Shown here in pieces: positions 52,581 to 61,930 of a stretch of DNA of 64,000 bases (position 1 is its first letter; each line of letters opens with the position of its first letter). Under the pieces are notes generated by a model. That model did no database searches. It had not been told where the DNA came from and worked only from the letters and a program-made list of their open reading frames with translations. The stretch is taken from assembly GCA_017503375.1 (NCBI GenBank), contig JAFVTF010000074.1, positions 1 to 64,000 on the forward strand. The letters run 5' to 3'. A program made the position numbers and the translations under genes. This DNA is from Lentisphaeria bacterium (lineage in GTDB: Bacteria; Verrucomicrobiota; Lentisphaeria; Victivallales; UBA1829).

Positions 52581-52630
52581 TTTTTCCACAGATATCCCAT
52601 AAAAGGTTTTATGGGATGTCTGTGGAAAAA
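52581..52630. repeat. 50-bp near-perfect palindrome with DnaA-box-like ends
   Basis: Arms of 24 bases (52581-52604 and 52607-52630) match with a single T-G pair around a central GG. Each end carries TTTTCCACA (52582-52590 and the complement of 52621-52629), which fits the relaxed DnaA box TTWTNCACA. It is in the gap between divergent antiporter and membrane protein genes. It is not an intrinsic terminator: T lies before and A after the stem on both strands. The 16-nt CACAGATATCCCATAA recurs at 47805-47820. Confidence 0.7.
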
Positions 52631-52656
52631 ATCCGGGATTGAATGATTTTATTTTC

Positions 52657-52684
52657 TTGTATTTCGTATTTATAGAGTTATATT
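52657..52684 (+). promoter_or_regulatory. Promoter of the membrane protein gene
   Basis: TTGTAT (52657-52662), 16 bases, TATATT (52679-52684), then AGGAGG before ATG 52706. Confidence 0.55.
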
Positions 52685-52705
52685 TACTTCAGGAGGAATA
52701 AAAAA

Positions 52706-53629
52706 ATGCTTTCAGATATTGTTACAATCGTATTACTGCTTGTGTTTGCTGCGGTATTCTGGATCATTCCGAAAACAAGATCAGCGAATGGTAACTGGAT
52801 GATCGCGCTCAAAACATTTCCGCTTGGATTTATTGCACTCATTTTAAGTGATAAACTGTTGGGAGCCGTTTGCTGTTTTATAAGTGAATACAGAATGGAA
52901 AATATTACTATTCCTTTCTGGTCAGAAATTGTAATTACGATTGCTGCGGCTTTCGTGGTAATGATTGGGGCAGGTATTTTCATTAAACACCGCTGGGGAA
53001 CGGAAAAAAGATACAATCCTTTACCGTCAGTTGTTCTTTTTTTCGCATTTTTGGTTCCTTTTATGATTTTCTTTGTACTTTTGTCTCTGGGATTATCTCT
53101 GCTCTCAATAAAAGATTACCGTTCCGATTGGTACAGCATCTGGCTGAAACTGGGAACGGAAGATCATGTTGCATTTGAACAACAGTCGATTCATCCTTAT
53201 CTGGCAGAATATAACTACCGTTTGCGGTTTGTGCGAGATGGAAAAGTTTCCCGCAGATTGCTTTTTGTAAATACCGGAGGTAAGACTCACTTCAATATTT
53301 ATAAATTGCAGGATGGGCGTTTTCTTTTCCGGGATAAAGATTGGGATTATCTGGTCGATGTTTCCAAACAGGACGTTTCTGTTTTAAGAACTCTGGACAA
53401 GAGACTTTATGCAATTCCAGTTCCGAATGAAGATGTAAATTCCTGGAGCGGATTATATAAAATTGACGGGAAAGTTTATATGGAAGTCGGCTCAGAGAAA
53501 ATTCCTGCAAATGATGTTACAGGAATTTTGGATCGAATGAAATACATTGGATGTATCCGGGATAAGTTTTATTCAGCCGAAGTTCCGGAAGGTGCATTCA
53601 GGGAAATCAAATATTTTCAGAGAAGGTGA
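52706..53629 (+). CDS. Membrane protein of unknown function (307 aa)
   Basis: Four N-terminal hydrophobic segments are seen: ~5-20, 35-60, 72-92, and 108-133 ('FAFLVPFMIFFVLLSLGLSL'). A soluble ~170-residue C-terminal domain follows, rich in Asp, Arg and Tyr ('YRLRFVRDGKVSRRLLFVNT', 'GRFLFRDKDWDYLVDVSK'), which looks like a beta-propeller or WG-like fold. The AGGAGG site is near perfect. I do not recognise a family. Confidence 0.8.
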   Translation: MLSDIVTIVLLLVFAAVFWIIPKTRSANGNWMIALKTFPLGFIALILSDKLLGAVCCFISEYRMENITIPFWSEIVITIAAAFVVMIGAGIFIKHRWGTEKRYNPLPSVVLFFAFLVPFMIFFVLLSLGLSLLSIKDYRSDWYSIWLKLGTEDHVAFEQQSIHPYLAEYNYRLRFVRDGKVSRRLLFVNTGGKTHFNIYKLQDGRFLFRDKDWDYLVDVSKQDVSVLRTLDKRLYAIPVPNEDVNSWSGLYKIDGKVYMEVGSEKIPANDVTGILDRMKYIGCIRDKFYSAEVPEGAFREIKYFQRR

Positions 53630-53707
53630 TTGTATTTTTGAATACGGAAGAATTCAAAAATATCAAGATTTCCGGATTTTTCCGCTTTGAAAAGTCTGCA
53701 TGAAAAC

Positions 53708-53750
53708 AAGGCTGCGGCAGAATTGAATTACCGCAGCCTTATTGCTTTTT
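53708..53750. terminator. Bidirectional terminator between convergent genes
   Basis: AAGGCTGCGG (53708-53717) pairs perfectly with CCGCAGCCTT (53731-53740). A T-run follows on the + strand (53746-53750) and a TTGTTTTC run on the minus strand. It serves both the membrane protein gene and the ankyrin operon. Confidence 0.8.
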
Positions 53751-53778
53751 GAAATTGCCTCGGAAAAAGATTTTGTTT

Positions 53779-56700
53779 TTATTTTTGTTTTTGATTTTTC
53801 TCTTTCATTTTCCTTCTCAGGTACTGTACAACATCATTCTTTGTTGCATAATCTGCAGCTGTTTTTCCGAAGTTATCTTTATATACCGGATCTGCTCCAT
53901 GAATTTCACAGAGATTTTTAACAATATCATCATCCTGCCTATCTCCTTTACAGGCTGCAATCAATGTTTTGTTGACATATTTCGGATCATTGCCAAGCCG
54001 GTCGAGCAAATAATGAACAGCTTTTTGGTTATTTTCTGTTGCAGCATATTCCCAAACGGTCAAATTGTTATCATCCGTTCTGTCATCCAGCACGATATTA
54101 TGTTTTTCAATCAAATAGCGAAGAGCAAAAAGATTCCTTTGATTTCCTGCGGCGGCATGAAGCAATGTCGTTTTGAACAGTTCCGGGTTATATTTCCCCT
54201 GGCTGATTTCCAGAACAACATTTTCATTGTCTGTCATTTGAACGATTGTGTCAATTGTATCTGCAAAAATTTCAGGATAAGAATAATTTTTTAGCAGGTC
54301 ATAAACAACTGCCATAGGAAGTTCAGCCGGATCTATGCGGCATTTTTCCAGAAAATAGGACAAAATATCATCAAAAGAAAAACATCCCTTTAAAGTTGAA
54401 ATATGTTCTGAAAGTTTTTCGAGAATTTGTGAGGCTGACATTTCTTTGATGCCGATTTCTTCAAGCAATACTATCAGTACATTTGGGCTGTAACCGGAAA
54501 AATTGTCAATGAAATATTCCAAAAAGCTTTCTTCCCCGTCATTTTTTGCGGTCAGATATTCTCTGGGCCATTGCCATTCTATGAAGAAGAGGCGAAGCCA
54601 GGTTTCGGTATGCTCATTGATTTGCAATTTTTTCAGGATATCTTTGTCGGGGAAATAATTCCACAAATTCATTCCATTGGAAATAAGGTACTTCAATGTT
54701 TCGATTTTTCCACTATCCAAAAGAGATATAATGCAATCTGCATCAAGCTGAGCGATTAATCCTCTTGCATTTCCCATAAATCCCTGTTCAACGTATAATT
54801 TGACCAAAGAGATATCCTTTTCGGATATCCAATCAAATCTTCTGCAGCGAACCCCTTTGGAGAGAAAATATTCCAAACCTTCGCAAGTTGAGTTGCCGAA
54901 TGTAAGATATGTATCCAGAATCGTATCTCCATCATTCGGATTCTGCCAATTTATATCAGAATCATATTCTTCAATAAACTTTTTGATCAGCGGAAGATTC
55001 TCAGCATTATTATAAACCAATTTGAATAATGGTGATTCCCCGTCATTATTCAGCTGTTCAAATGCTTTGGGATTGGCATCCCGCAAAACTTTACACAGCT
55101 TTTCATTTCCATTGGAAGCCGCAATATGAAGAGGCCAGTCTCCATCCTTATTTGAAACTGAAACAGAATAGCCCTTCCGCTTGATGAGGTACTCTGCTGT
55201 ATCCGCAGCCATCTCTTCATTCGTGTTTGCCAGCAGATGCAGCAGTGTATTACCTTTGCGGTCTGTATCCGGACAACGCATACCGGGCATTGTCCACAAA
55301 ATATCCAATATTTTTTTTGTTTCCGGGAAAATTTCTTTCACAGCATATTGCATGATATGGATGCTGTCGCCCCAAGATATTTTCTCTCTGTTGATATCAA
55401 GTCCATGTTCAATACACAAGCGGCACAGTTTATCAAACCTTTCCAGAGACAAATCTCCCCGTTTTACCTTGTCAAGAAGCTCAAACACAATTGTTCCGTC
55501 TTCAGAAATAATGCTGGTATCGAGATGGTATTCTGTAACAAGCTTTTCAAAAAGATCGAAATTACTGTTTTGGGCTGCTTTCCAGAGTAAATTTTTATTC
55601 TCGTTATTTTTTTTATGGAGATCGACCCCTTTTTTGACAAGATAGTTGAAGAAATCTGCTTTTGCTTTCTTCGTTACATGAAAGAGCAAATTTTCGCCAT
55701 TCTCATCAACCGCATTGACAGGAAGTTTCAATGTCTCTGTCAAATATTTGAGTTTGTTGTATCCTCCCACACCGCTGAAAAGAGCATTTTTTCCATCAGA
55801 TGCTTTTTTTTCGGGATCTGCCCCAAGCTTTAACAGAATATTCCATGCGGCAATATCTCCATTTTCCACTGCTGTCATAAAAACAGTTTGATCTCTGATG
55901 TTTACTGCATTGATATCGACACCGAACTCCTGAACCAGTTTCCGGGTTATTTTTTCCAATTTCTTCAGCTTTTGCGGAGTATCAAATTCATCACAGTTTT
56001 CATACAGACAATGAAGAACTGTCTGTCCATCATCGTTTGCTTTTTTTACAGTTTCATGATTCGCCCTGTTCAATAATTTTTCAAATAAATCCAGGTTGTT
56101 ATCACTGAAACTGTATTGGTTGAATATCGTATTGCCGTTTTCATCAGATACATTGACATCCGCTTTTTTCTTTATCAGCGTTTGTATAAATTTGGATACA
56201 TTATCCCGAGATAACCAGACCTTAATCAGCGGTCCTCCGGCTTTGACAGAATTGTGTATATTTATTTCAGCACCTGATTCCAGAAGATACCGGGCAATAT
56301 CAATTTCCGATTTTCTGACAGCAATGGCCAGTGGCGTTCCTTGAGAACTGATTGCATTCAATAATTCCGGATCCAAAGAACCATCTTCTTTTTTTCCGCA
56401 GAGAATTGCCACACATTCCTTGATATCTTCAAAAGGGACATTGCTGTCATGGCCTTTTACCGCATTATGTATGGGAAGCAATCCGGAATCATCCCGTGTC
56501 CGGAGCATTTCCGGATAACGGTTCAGAATGAATTTCAGTACCTGGGATTTTCCTTTTTGTGCGGCTTTTGACAGAACATCTGCCTTACGACTCCACCGGC
56601 CTTTGTTTTTGCCTGTAATTGGAATCTTTAAAACATCCAGCATGTATTCAAGAAATTCCACCTTGCCGGACTCACTGGCAGCATCAAGACATCTGGAATC

Positions 56701-58620
56701 CGCCATGGAGTCATCTTTGACCAATGCGGCAAAATCTTCAAATTGCATATCTTTTATGAATCCGGCAATCATTTCATCATTCAACTGCAGAGATGAAATG
56801 ATCGACGCATCCAACAGTTTTTTGACATAGGAATATGGTGTATCATCAATGGAATCTTCAATTGTATCAGAATCTCCTTCCAGATATTCCGGCAATGCAA
56901 AAAGTTCTTTGGAAAAACGCATGAAAGTTTCTTCATACTGAACTTCTGCTAACGAGTTCAATATACTCTTGGCTTGCCTTGTGCAATCCCATTTGTCTCC
57001 GATCTGCCTTGTACGATGATATACGGAGATAAGAAAATCAGTCAGATTTTCCGGGGTATTGTTGGCTTTCAGACGATTTACCCAAACATTCAATTCCGGA
57101 GTGTCATCCTCATTCCATCTGTGTTTTAAGGAACCTGCAATTGTTTTTATAATATCATCAGATTCAAAATCATTTAACTGCTTATCCAAAAGTCCGCTTT
57201 TAACAAAAGCACAGATGATGTCAATAGAAAAACTGCTGTCTGATTTCTCTGCCAGACTTTTCAAGAGAATTTCCTGCTGATTATCCGTCAGCCAATCTTT
57301 TAATTTGATGTCGATAAAAGATGCTGCCACCTTTGCAGCTGTTCCACCCTGATGCAGACCGAATTGCAGCAGCTCAACGAATTGCCGGAACACTGCAGAT
57401 TCATTCTCTATATTTATTTTTTCTGTTTCCTCATCGTCCTCATCGTCCTCATCGTCCTCATCGTCTAAACGATCAAATTCATTTATCAACTTTTCAAGCT
57501 CATCGTCTTCATCGTCTTCATCGTCTTTGTCGTCTTCATTGTCTTCCTCGTACTCTTCATCATCCTCTTCATCACCGTCATCGTTTGAATTCAAAAGATC
57601 TTCTATCAGTCTATCCAAAAGGTCCTGATCATCGTCTTCTTTTCCGGAATTCAGAATATCTGCGAAGAGCTTATCCTTTTGAGATTCAGCCATAAGGAGC
57701 AGAAGGTTTTCATTCATACTGTCAGAGGCAAGCTGCTTTTTCCACTGAGCGAAATTCCAAGTGAGATCATGTTCGCTGCAGACGGCAAGTGCTCTTTTGA
57801 TTTTCACGATATCATCGTTGAAATTCAAAATCAATTCAAACAGGGATGTTCCGCCAATATTATCCGGCAACTCATCCATTCTTTCCGCAAGAGCAGTAAA
57901 AAAGCTGATATTATTATTGACAAGAAGAGGATTCAATGCGTAATAAAGGAGCGGTTTCTGCCCGATTTTCCGGGAGAGATCATCATTTCCATCGAGAAGA
58001 ATCCTCTTGAATGCCGGATAGTTCTGTCCGATCAAAGCATCAAAAAGAGTCAGATTTTCTGCGGAATCTTCCTGCTCTGCAACTTGTGGATTTTTCAGTA
58101 ATTCCACCAGATAGTCGAGCCATTCACGGAATTCTGCCAGCTGGATATAGAATTCATTCTGCATTAATTCTCTGCTGCCGAAATCCAGGGCAAGTTTTCT
58201 GGAAAGATATTTGATATTATCTTCCGAAAAAGGCAGCATGAAATCTTTACTCAATGTTGAAAGCCGATCTTGCAGAACTTGTTTTTCCTCATCAGAACCG
58301 AGCTTGTTTAATATTGTTTTTCCCTGCATTCCCTGCAGTTTTTTCAACGCTTCAAAGAATTTTTGCCAATTTCCCTGATCTGACACCTTGAAAACTCCTT
58401 TTTTCGGAGCCATATCTGCCAGTTCCATGACTTTCATCGGCGGCAGCGGAAGGTCCTGATCAATAAGCAGCAGGCATGACTGCAAACGCAGAGCCTTGCC
58501 GGTTTTTTCCAAATATTGATTCCCCGGAAGAGTATTTACAATATGAAAAACATCCTCAATTCTGAAATTTTCGGGGTCGGTAAATCTGTATGCAGCTTCA
58601 ACAGCAGTAAAAGTATCCAT
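53779..58620 (-). CDS. Giant ankyrin-repeat protein with acidic tract (1613 aa)
   Basis: GGAG lies six bases before the ATG. Residues 1-~330 are helical and unrecognised ('YRFTDPENFRIEDVFHIVNT'). Residues ~330-400 are an acidic Asp/Glu stretch encoded by 9-bp repeats. From ~670 to the end run many ankyrin repeats (e.g. 'GLLPIHNAVKGHD', 'TPLAIAVRKSEIDIARYLLE', 'GNTLLHLLANTNEEMAADTA', 'DGDWPLHIAASNGNEKLC', 'TLLHAAAGNQRNLFALRYLI'). There is no signal peptide. It ends 'LRRKMKEKNQKQK'. It is third in the operon with a MoxR-type ATPase and a metallopeptidase/VWA protein; a substrate, adaptor or scaffold role is inferred. Confidence 0.9.
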   Translation of the reverse strand: MDTFTAVEAAYRFTDPENFRIEDVFHIVNTLPGNQYLEKTGKALRLQSCLLLIDQDLPLPPMKVMELADMAPKKGVFKVSDQGNWQKFFEALKKLQGMQGKTILNKLGSDEEKQVLQDRLSTLSKDFMLPFSEDNIKYLSRKLALDFGSRELMQNEFYIQLAEFREWLDYLVELLKNPQVAEQEDSAENLTLFDALIGQNYPAFKRILLDGNDDLSRKIGQKPLLYYALNPLLVNNNISFFTALAERMDELPDNIGGTSLFELILNFNDDIVKIKRALAVCSEHDLTWNFAQWKKQLASDSMNENLLLLMAESQKDKLFADILNSGKEDDDQDLLDRLIEDLLNSNDDGDEEDDEEYEEDNEDDKDDEDDEDDELEKLINEFDRLDDEDDEDDEDDEETEKINIENESAVFRQFVELLQFGLHQGGTAAKVAASFIDIKLKDWLTDNQQEILLKSLAEKSDSSFSIDIICAFVKSGLLDKQLNDFESDDIIKTIAGSLKHRWNEDDTPELNVWVNRLKANNTPENLTDFLISVYHRTRQIGDKWDCTRQAKSILNSLAEVQYEETFMRFSKELFALPEYLEGDSDTIEDSIDDTPYSYVKKLLDASIISSLQLNDEMIAGFIKDMQFEDFAALVKDDSMADSRCLDAASESGKVEFLEYMLDVLKIPITGKNKGRWSRKADVLSKAAQKGKSQVLKFILNRYPEMLRTRDDSGLLPIHNAVKGHDSNVPFEDIKECVAILCGKKEDGSLDPELLNAISSQGTPLAIAVRKSEIDIARYLLESGAEINIHNSVKAGGPLIKVWLSRDNVSKFIQTLIKKKADVNVSDENGNTIFNQYSFSDNNLDLFEKLLNRANHETVKKANDDGQTVLHCLYENCDEFDTPQKLKKLEKITRKLVQEFGVDINAVNIRDQTVFMTAVENGDIAAWNILLKLGADPEKKASDGKNALFSGVGGYNKLKYLTETLKLPVNAVDENGENLLFHVTKKAKADFFNYLVKKGVDLHKKNNENKNLLWKAAQNSNFDLFEKLVTEYHLDTSIISEDGTIVFELLDKVKRGDLSLERFDKLCRLCIEHGLDINREKISWGDSIHIMQYAVKEIFPETKKILDILWTMPGMRCPDTDRKGNTLLHLLANTNEEMAADTAEYLIKRKGYSVSVSNKDGDWPLHIAASNGNEKLCKVLRDANPKAFEQLNNDGESPLFKLVYNNAENLPLIKKFIEEYDSDINWQNPNDGDTILDTYLTFGNSTCEGLEYFLSKGVRCRRFDWISEKDISLVKLYVEQGFMGNARGLIAQLDADCIISLLDSGKIETLKYLISNGMNLWNYFPDKDILKKLQINEHTETWLRLFFIEWQWPREYLTAKNDGEESFLEYFIDNFSGYSPNVLIVLLEEIGIKEMSASQILEKLSEHISTLKGCFSFDDILSYFLEKCRIDPAELPMAVVYDLLKNYSYPEIFADTIDTIVQMTDNENVVLEISQGKYNPELFKTTLLHAAAGNQRNLFALRYLIEKHNIVLDDRTDDNNLTVWEYAATENNQKAVHYLLDRLGNDPKYVNKTLIAACKGDRQDDDIVKNLCEIHGADPVYKDNFGKTAADYATKNDVVQYLRRKMKEKNQKQK
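57431..57535. repeat. 9-bp tandem arrays coding an Asp/Glu tract
   Basis: Two arrays of TCATCGTCC- or TCATCGTCT-type 9-mers (57431-57465, about four copies, and ~57499-57535, about four copies) encode D-D-E units in the ankyrin gene. The unit is a multiple of three, so slippage would change the length of the acidic tract without breaking the frame. Confidence 0.75.
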
Positions 58621-58635
58621 TTCTTTCTCCGGACA

Positions 58636-60516
58636 TTATTTGATGTGTACTTGTTTCCCGTATGGCACATTGATACGTTTTTGGGGGCCGACAAGACACC
58701 ACAAAACATCATACGGCAGACGCATTTGAGGTATATCTAACTTCGGGTTGAATTCCCCATCTGTAATTACAATCACGCCTTTTACATCGGGTTCATTCAA
58801 GTATGCCAGCATACCGGGGGTCATGTCTGTTCCGCCCATGCCTTTGATTGTATAATCACGCAACTCATCAGGTGTGATCTCTTTTATATCCTGAACAGCT
58901 TCATCGCATTCAATAATCTTGATCATATCAACAGCATTCCGTTCACAGAATGCAGCAATTGCACCAAGCGCATCCGGCAGATAATTTCCCATACTGCCGC
59001 TGGTATCAAGCACTATGTTGATACTGTAACCGCAGCGGGCATGTCCGGGAAGACAGCATCGCGGATCCGGCAGGTCGCCTCTGCGGCTTGCTCTGTTAAA
59101 GGTTCTTACAATCCGGGAATATCCATCAAGCCAGTTCTGGAGAAATGCCTGCCACGGCACATTGTAAAGTCCATCCCGGACTTCTACATCCTGAACAGTT
59201 CCCTGACCGGAGACAAGGGAGCTCGCCTGACGCCGGGCTTGTTCCATTTCCTGGATTCTCCGGTTGATTTCTTCATCGCTTAATCCCGGACAGCGTTCTT
59301 TTAACTCATCCTTACTCCGGAGATCTCCGCAGCCCAGACCTTTTTCCTGTCCCGTTCCTTGTCCTTGCCCCGATCCTTGTCCACCTTGATCTGCACATTG
59401 CTTTGTTCTGAAAGTCAGAATTCCGTTCAAAGAAAGAGTTCCATCTTCTGCATAACGGAGTGTCAATGAACCTTCGAGAACAAAAGGCGGATAGATTATT
59501 TGTGAAACATGAAAAACGCTTTCTCCGCCGGGAAGAAGGTGTCCTGTATCTGAATTATCATTCCAGCTTATTGGAATTTCAACATCAAGCTGCTGTCCAG
59601 TATTTTCAAAGATGTCAAGATTGAGTTTCAGTTTGGAAAGAACTTCTGTAATTTCCTTTTTGCCGGGATTCATTTTTTCAACATCAATGACAAACACTTT
59701 TTCCGGTCTGTTTTTCCCATTATCCGTCAGCGGATAAATTTCACCAACGGAAAGTATAAACGGGAAATTTTGTTTCTGCTTGCAGACGACACTCCCGTTC
59801 AAGGTGACATTTTTCAAAAAAATTTCCAGAGCCTTGCTTTCGGATTCACGGGAGAATATGAGCAGGGCTGCAACAATATCTTCCATACTCATTTCATCAA
59901 TGGAAACAAATCTTTCAGCCGGCAGAAGACTTTCACAGAGTTTTTCCAACTTATATTCTTCAGCCGTTTTTTTACATTTTACTTCCAGTCCGATTTCAAT
60001 TATATCCTCAGGCAAAGTGTCGGAACATCCGGGAGCTGTCAGGGAAATTACCTTTGAGAAGTTATCCCAGTAACGGTCTTTTTCCCACCACATTCCGTCC
60101 TTCATTTCTTCCCGGATCGTTTTGAAGTTATGAGCTTCAAAATAGGTTGCCACCATATGATTGATCTGAGTGTCACTGGCTATATTAACCAGCTTACACA
60201 AATCCGGATCAGCTGTTTTTACACGGGAAAAGGTTCCCATATAATGGTGCCCCAGTTCATGTGCAATGATAAATGCTGTTTGCTTTTCAGAAAGTTGGGT
60301 CAGAAAAGCGGACCCGAATTCCATGCTTCCATCGGGGTATGTTTGTGCTGTTGCAACATCATCTTTGACAGAGATTTTACGATACCTTTCCGCCATCTCC
60401 AGCAGGGGTGCGAAATGGGGCATCACCATAATCATCAATGTCCGGGCATCAGCCAACTTCTTTTCAAGCGCCTTCCGGCTGAGCAGGGTATTAGTTTTGG
60501 ATTTTTTATCAGCCAT
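58636..60516 (-). CDS. Zinc-metallopeptidase-like and VWA domain protein (DUF2201-type)
   Basis: The 626-aa protein has an N-terminal domain with 'AFIIAHELGHHYMGTFSR' (HExxH at 86-90 plus a following His), a zinc peptidase-like site. A middle linker rich in Gly/Gln ('GQGSGQGQGTGQEKG') is flexible. The C-terminal VWA has MIDAS residues 'DTSGS' (504-508), Thr in 'GGTDMTPG' (~563) and Asp in 'VIVITDGEF' (~586). The pattern matches COG3864-type proteins, often beside MoxR ATPases. Start ATG 60516 follows AGGA. It lies 27 bases after the AAA+ gene, so the two very likely work together. Confidence 0.92.
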   Translation of the reverse strand: MADKKSKTNTLLSRKALEKKLADARTLMIMVMPHFAPLLEMAERYRKISVKDDVATAQTYPDGSMEFGSAFLTQLSEKQTAFIIAHELGHHYMGTFSRVKTADPDLCKLVNIASDTQINHMVATYFEAHNFKTIREEMKDGMWWEKDRYWDNFSKVISLTAPGCSDTLPEDIIEIGLEVKCKKTAEEYKLEKLCESLLPAERFVSIDEMSMEDIVAALLIFSRESESKALEIFLKNVTLNGSVVCKQKQNFPFILSVGEIYPLTDNGKNRPEKVFVIDVEKMNPGKKEITEVLSKLKLNLDIFENTGQQLDVEIPISWNDNSDTGHLLPGGESVFHVSQIIYPPFVLEGSLTLRYAEDGTLSLNGILTFRTKQCADQGGQGSGQGQGTGQEKGLGCGDLRSKDELKERCPGLSDEEINRRIQEMEQARRQASSLVSGQGTVQDVEVRDGLYNVPWQAFLQNWLDGYSRIVRTFNRASRRGDLPDPRCCLPGHARCGYSINIVLDTSGSMGNYLPDALGAIAAFCERNAVDMIKIIECDEAVQDIKEITPDELRDYTIKGMGGTDMTPGMLAYLNEPDVKGVIVITDGEFNPKLDIPQMRLPYDVLWCLVGPQKRINVPYGKQVHIK

Positions 60517-60543
60517 AGCATCATTCCTGAATAAAGTGAAAGA

Positions 60544-61731
60544 TTACTGCAAACGCATACGGGCAATGGTTTCCGTTGCTCCGAATTGCTGAAGAGTTTT
60601 CAATACTTTTTCTGCAAGAATGATCATAAATTCTTTCGGCATGGAACAGAAAAATGCATCAATTTTCTTTCCACCGAGTTTTTTTATTGCTTTGTAGGAT
60701 GAACTGTCGGGATTTGCCAGAGCCTGCTGTATGCGGTCAAATATAATGGCTCGTTCAAAAATCTTGCTTGAATTTGTCAAATCTTCTCCGCTGGTCTGGG
60801 GAATGGCATCCGGATGTTCAATATAATATTCCGCAGGTTTCATTTCCTGAAAATTATATTTCTTATAGGTACAGAATGCATCTGCATGCTGGGCTGAAAT
60901 CGAACCGCGAGCCAAAACTTCCACATCTTTCTCTGTCAAACCGTCAGCCTCTGCGTTTTGCAGAAACGATACGGATTTATCCACTTTCTTTCCGTAAATG
61001 CTTTTGATTCGTGCAGCAGGATTTTTCCGGAATTCTTCCAGGGCATCCATTGCCGCACTCAAAGCAGCCCAGGAACGCGGTGTGGAAAACGGTTCATTGG
61101 CATTTGAAGGAACCTTTGAACCGGTATCCGGATCTTTGTACTGCAGACAGAAGTCGTTTGCTGCAATGAATGCGCGGATATCATCACGGACTTTTGTTTT
61201 TCCATTGTCATCTATTTGACTGCCCCATTCCAGCCATTCTTTCACACTGACCTTGATATGGAGTATGATAACCCGGTTGACCAATGCTGTGGACATCGCT
61301 CTGACCATGGCACTGTCTTCAATATTGTTTCCTGCTGCAACAACAATGGTTCCTTTGGGCAGTTTGCGTTCTCCGATTTTCCGGTCAAGCAGCAGAGAAT
61401 ACATTGCTTTCTGAACTTCCTGATTACAGATCGGCAGTTCATCCAAAAAAAGAACAAACGGCTTTCCATCCGCAGGAAGCAGGAGTTTCGGAGGATAAAA
61501 TACAGAACGCTGGTTGTCACCTTCTCCTTCAATACGGGGGATACCGCTGATATCTTCCGGGGCAATCTGTGTACCGAGCAGTGAGCGGCATTCGTATCCA
61601 AGGGTGTCTGCGATTTGCTGCACAATATCACTTTTACCAACTCCGGGAGACGCAAGCATCAGGATGCTCTGATTGGTTCCCATAGACATGATAATCTGTT
61701 TTGCTTCTGCCAAAGTGACTTCTGTTTTCAT
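60544..61731 (-). CDS. MoxR-type AAA+ ATPase
   Basis: The 395-aa protein has Walker A 'LASPGVGKSDIVQQI' (27-41), 'APEDISGIPRIEG' (pore-type loop region), Walker B 'PFVLFLDELPICNQEVQKAM' (91-110), sensor 1 'TIVVAAGNNIEDSA' and 'ALVNRVIILHIKVSVKEWLE' (arginine region). The C-terminal ~100 residues are unusual ('KIDAFFCSMPKEFMIILAEK'). It probably remodels a substrate or loads metal onto the adjacent VWA protein, as proposed for MoxR-VWA systems. AAGGGG stands before the ATG. It heads the three-gene operon. Confidence 0.94.
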   Translation of the reverse strand: MKTEVTLAEAKQIIMSMGTNQSILMLASPGVGKSDIVQQIADTLGYECRSLLGTQIAPEDISGIPRIEGEGDNQRSVFYPPKLLLPADGKPFVLFLDELPICNQEVQKAMYSLLLDRKIGERKLPKGTIVVAAGNNIEDSAMVRAMSTALVNRVIILHIKVSVKEWLEWGSQIDDNGKTKVRDDIRAFIAANDFCLQYKDPDTGSKVPSNANEPFSTPRSWAALSAAMDALEEFRKNPAARIKSIYGKKVDKSVSFLQNAEADGLTEKDVEVLARGSISAQHADAFCTYKKYNFQEMKPAEYYIEHPDAIPQTSGEDLTNSSKIFERAIIFDRIQQALANPDSSSYKAIKKLGGKKIDAFFCSMPKEFMIILAEKVLKTLQQFGATETIARMRLQ

Positions 61732-61785
61732 TCTCTACCCCTTCTTTGTATATTTCAGTTTGTTTTATATAAATATTTCAAACCT

Positions 61786-61813
61786 AATATAACAGGGATA
61801 TCGGGAATTTCAA
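61786..61813 (-). promoter_or_regulatory. Promoter of the AAA+/VWA/ankyrin operon
   Basis: On the minus strand TTGAAA (61813-61808), 16 bases, TATATT (61791-61786), 55 bases before the ATG. It lies in the ~200-base gap after the DUF89 gene. Confidence 0.6.
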
Positions 61814-61930
61814 ACATTTATTTCATAAAAAAGAAGTTTTTACAGACTTTAAATTGAAAAAAAACGAATGCATCTGCAGCAAAAAGTATAACGTTCGCAA
61901 AATTGCGCACTTTCTGAAAAACAGAGTCTG

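Noticed and set aside
52581-52630. Palindrome as a Rho-independent terminator
   Set aside because: T lies 5' and A 3' of the stem on both strands, the opposite of what an intrinsic terminator needs.
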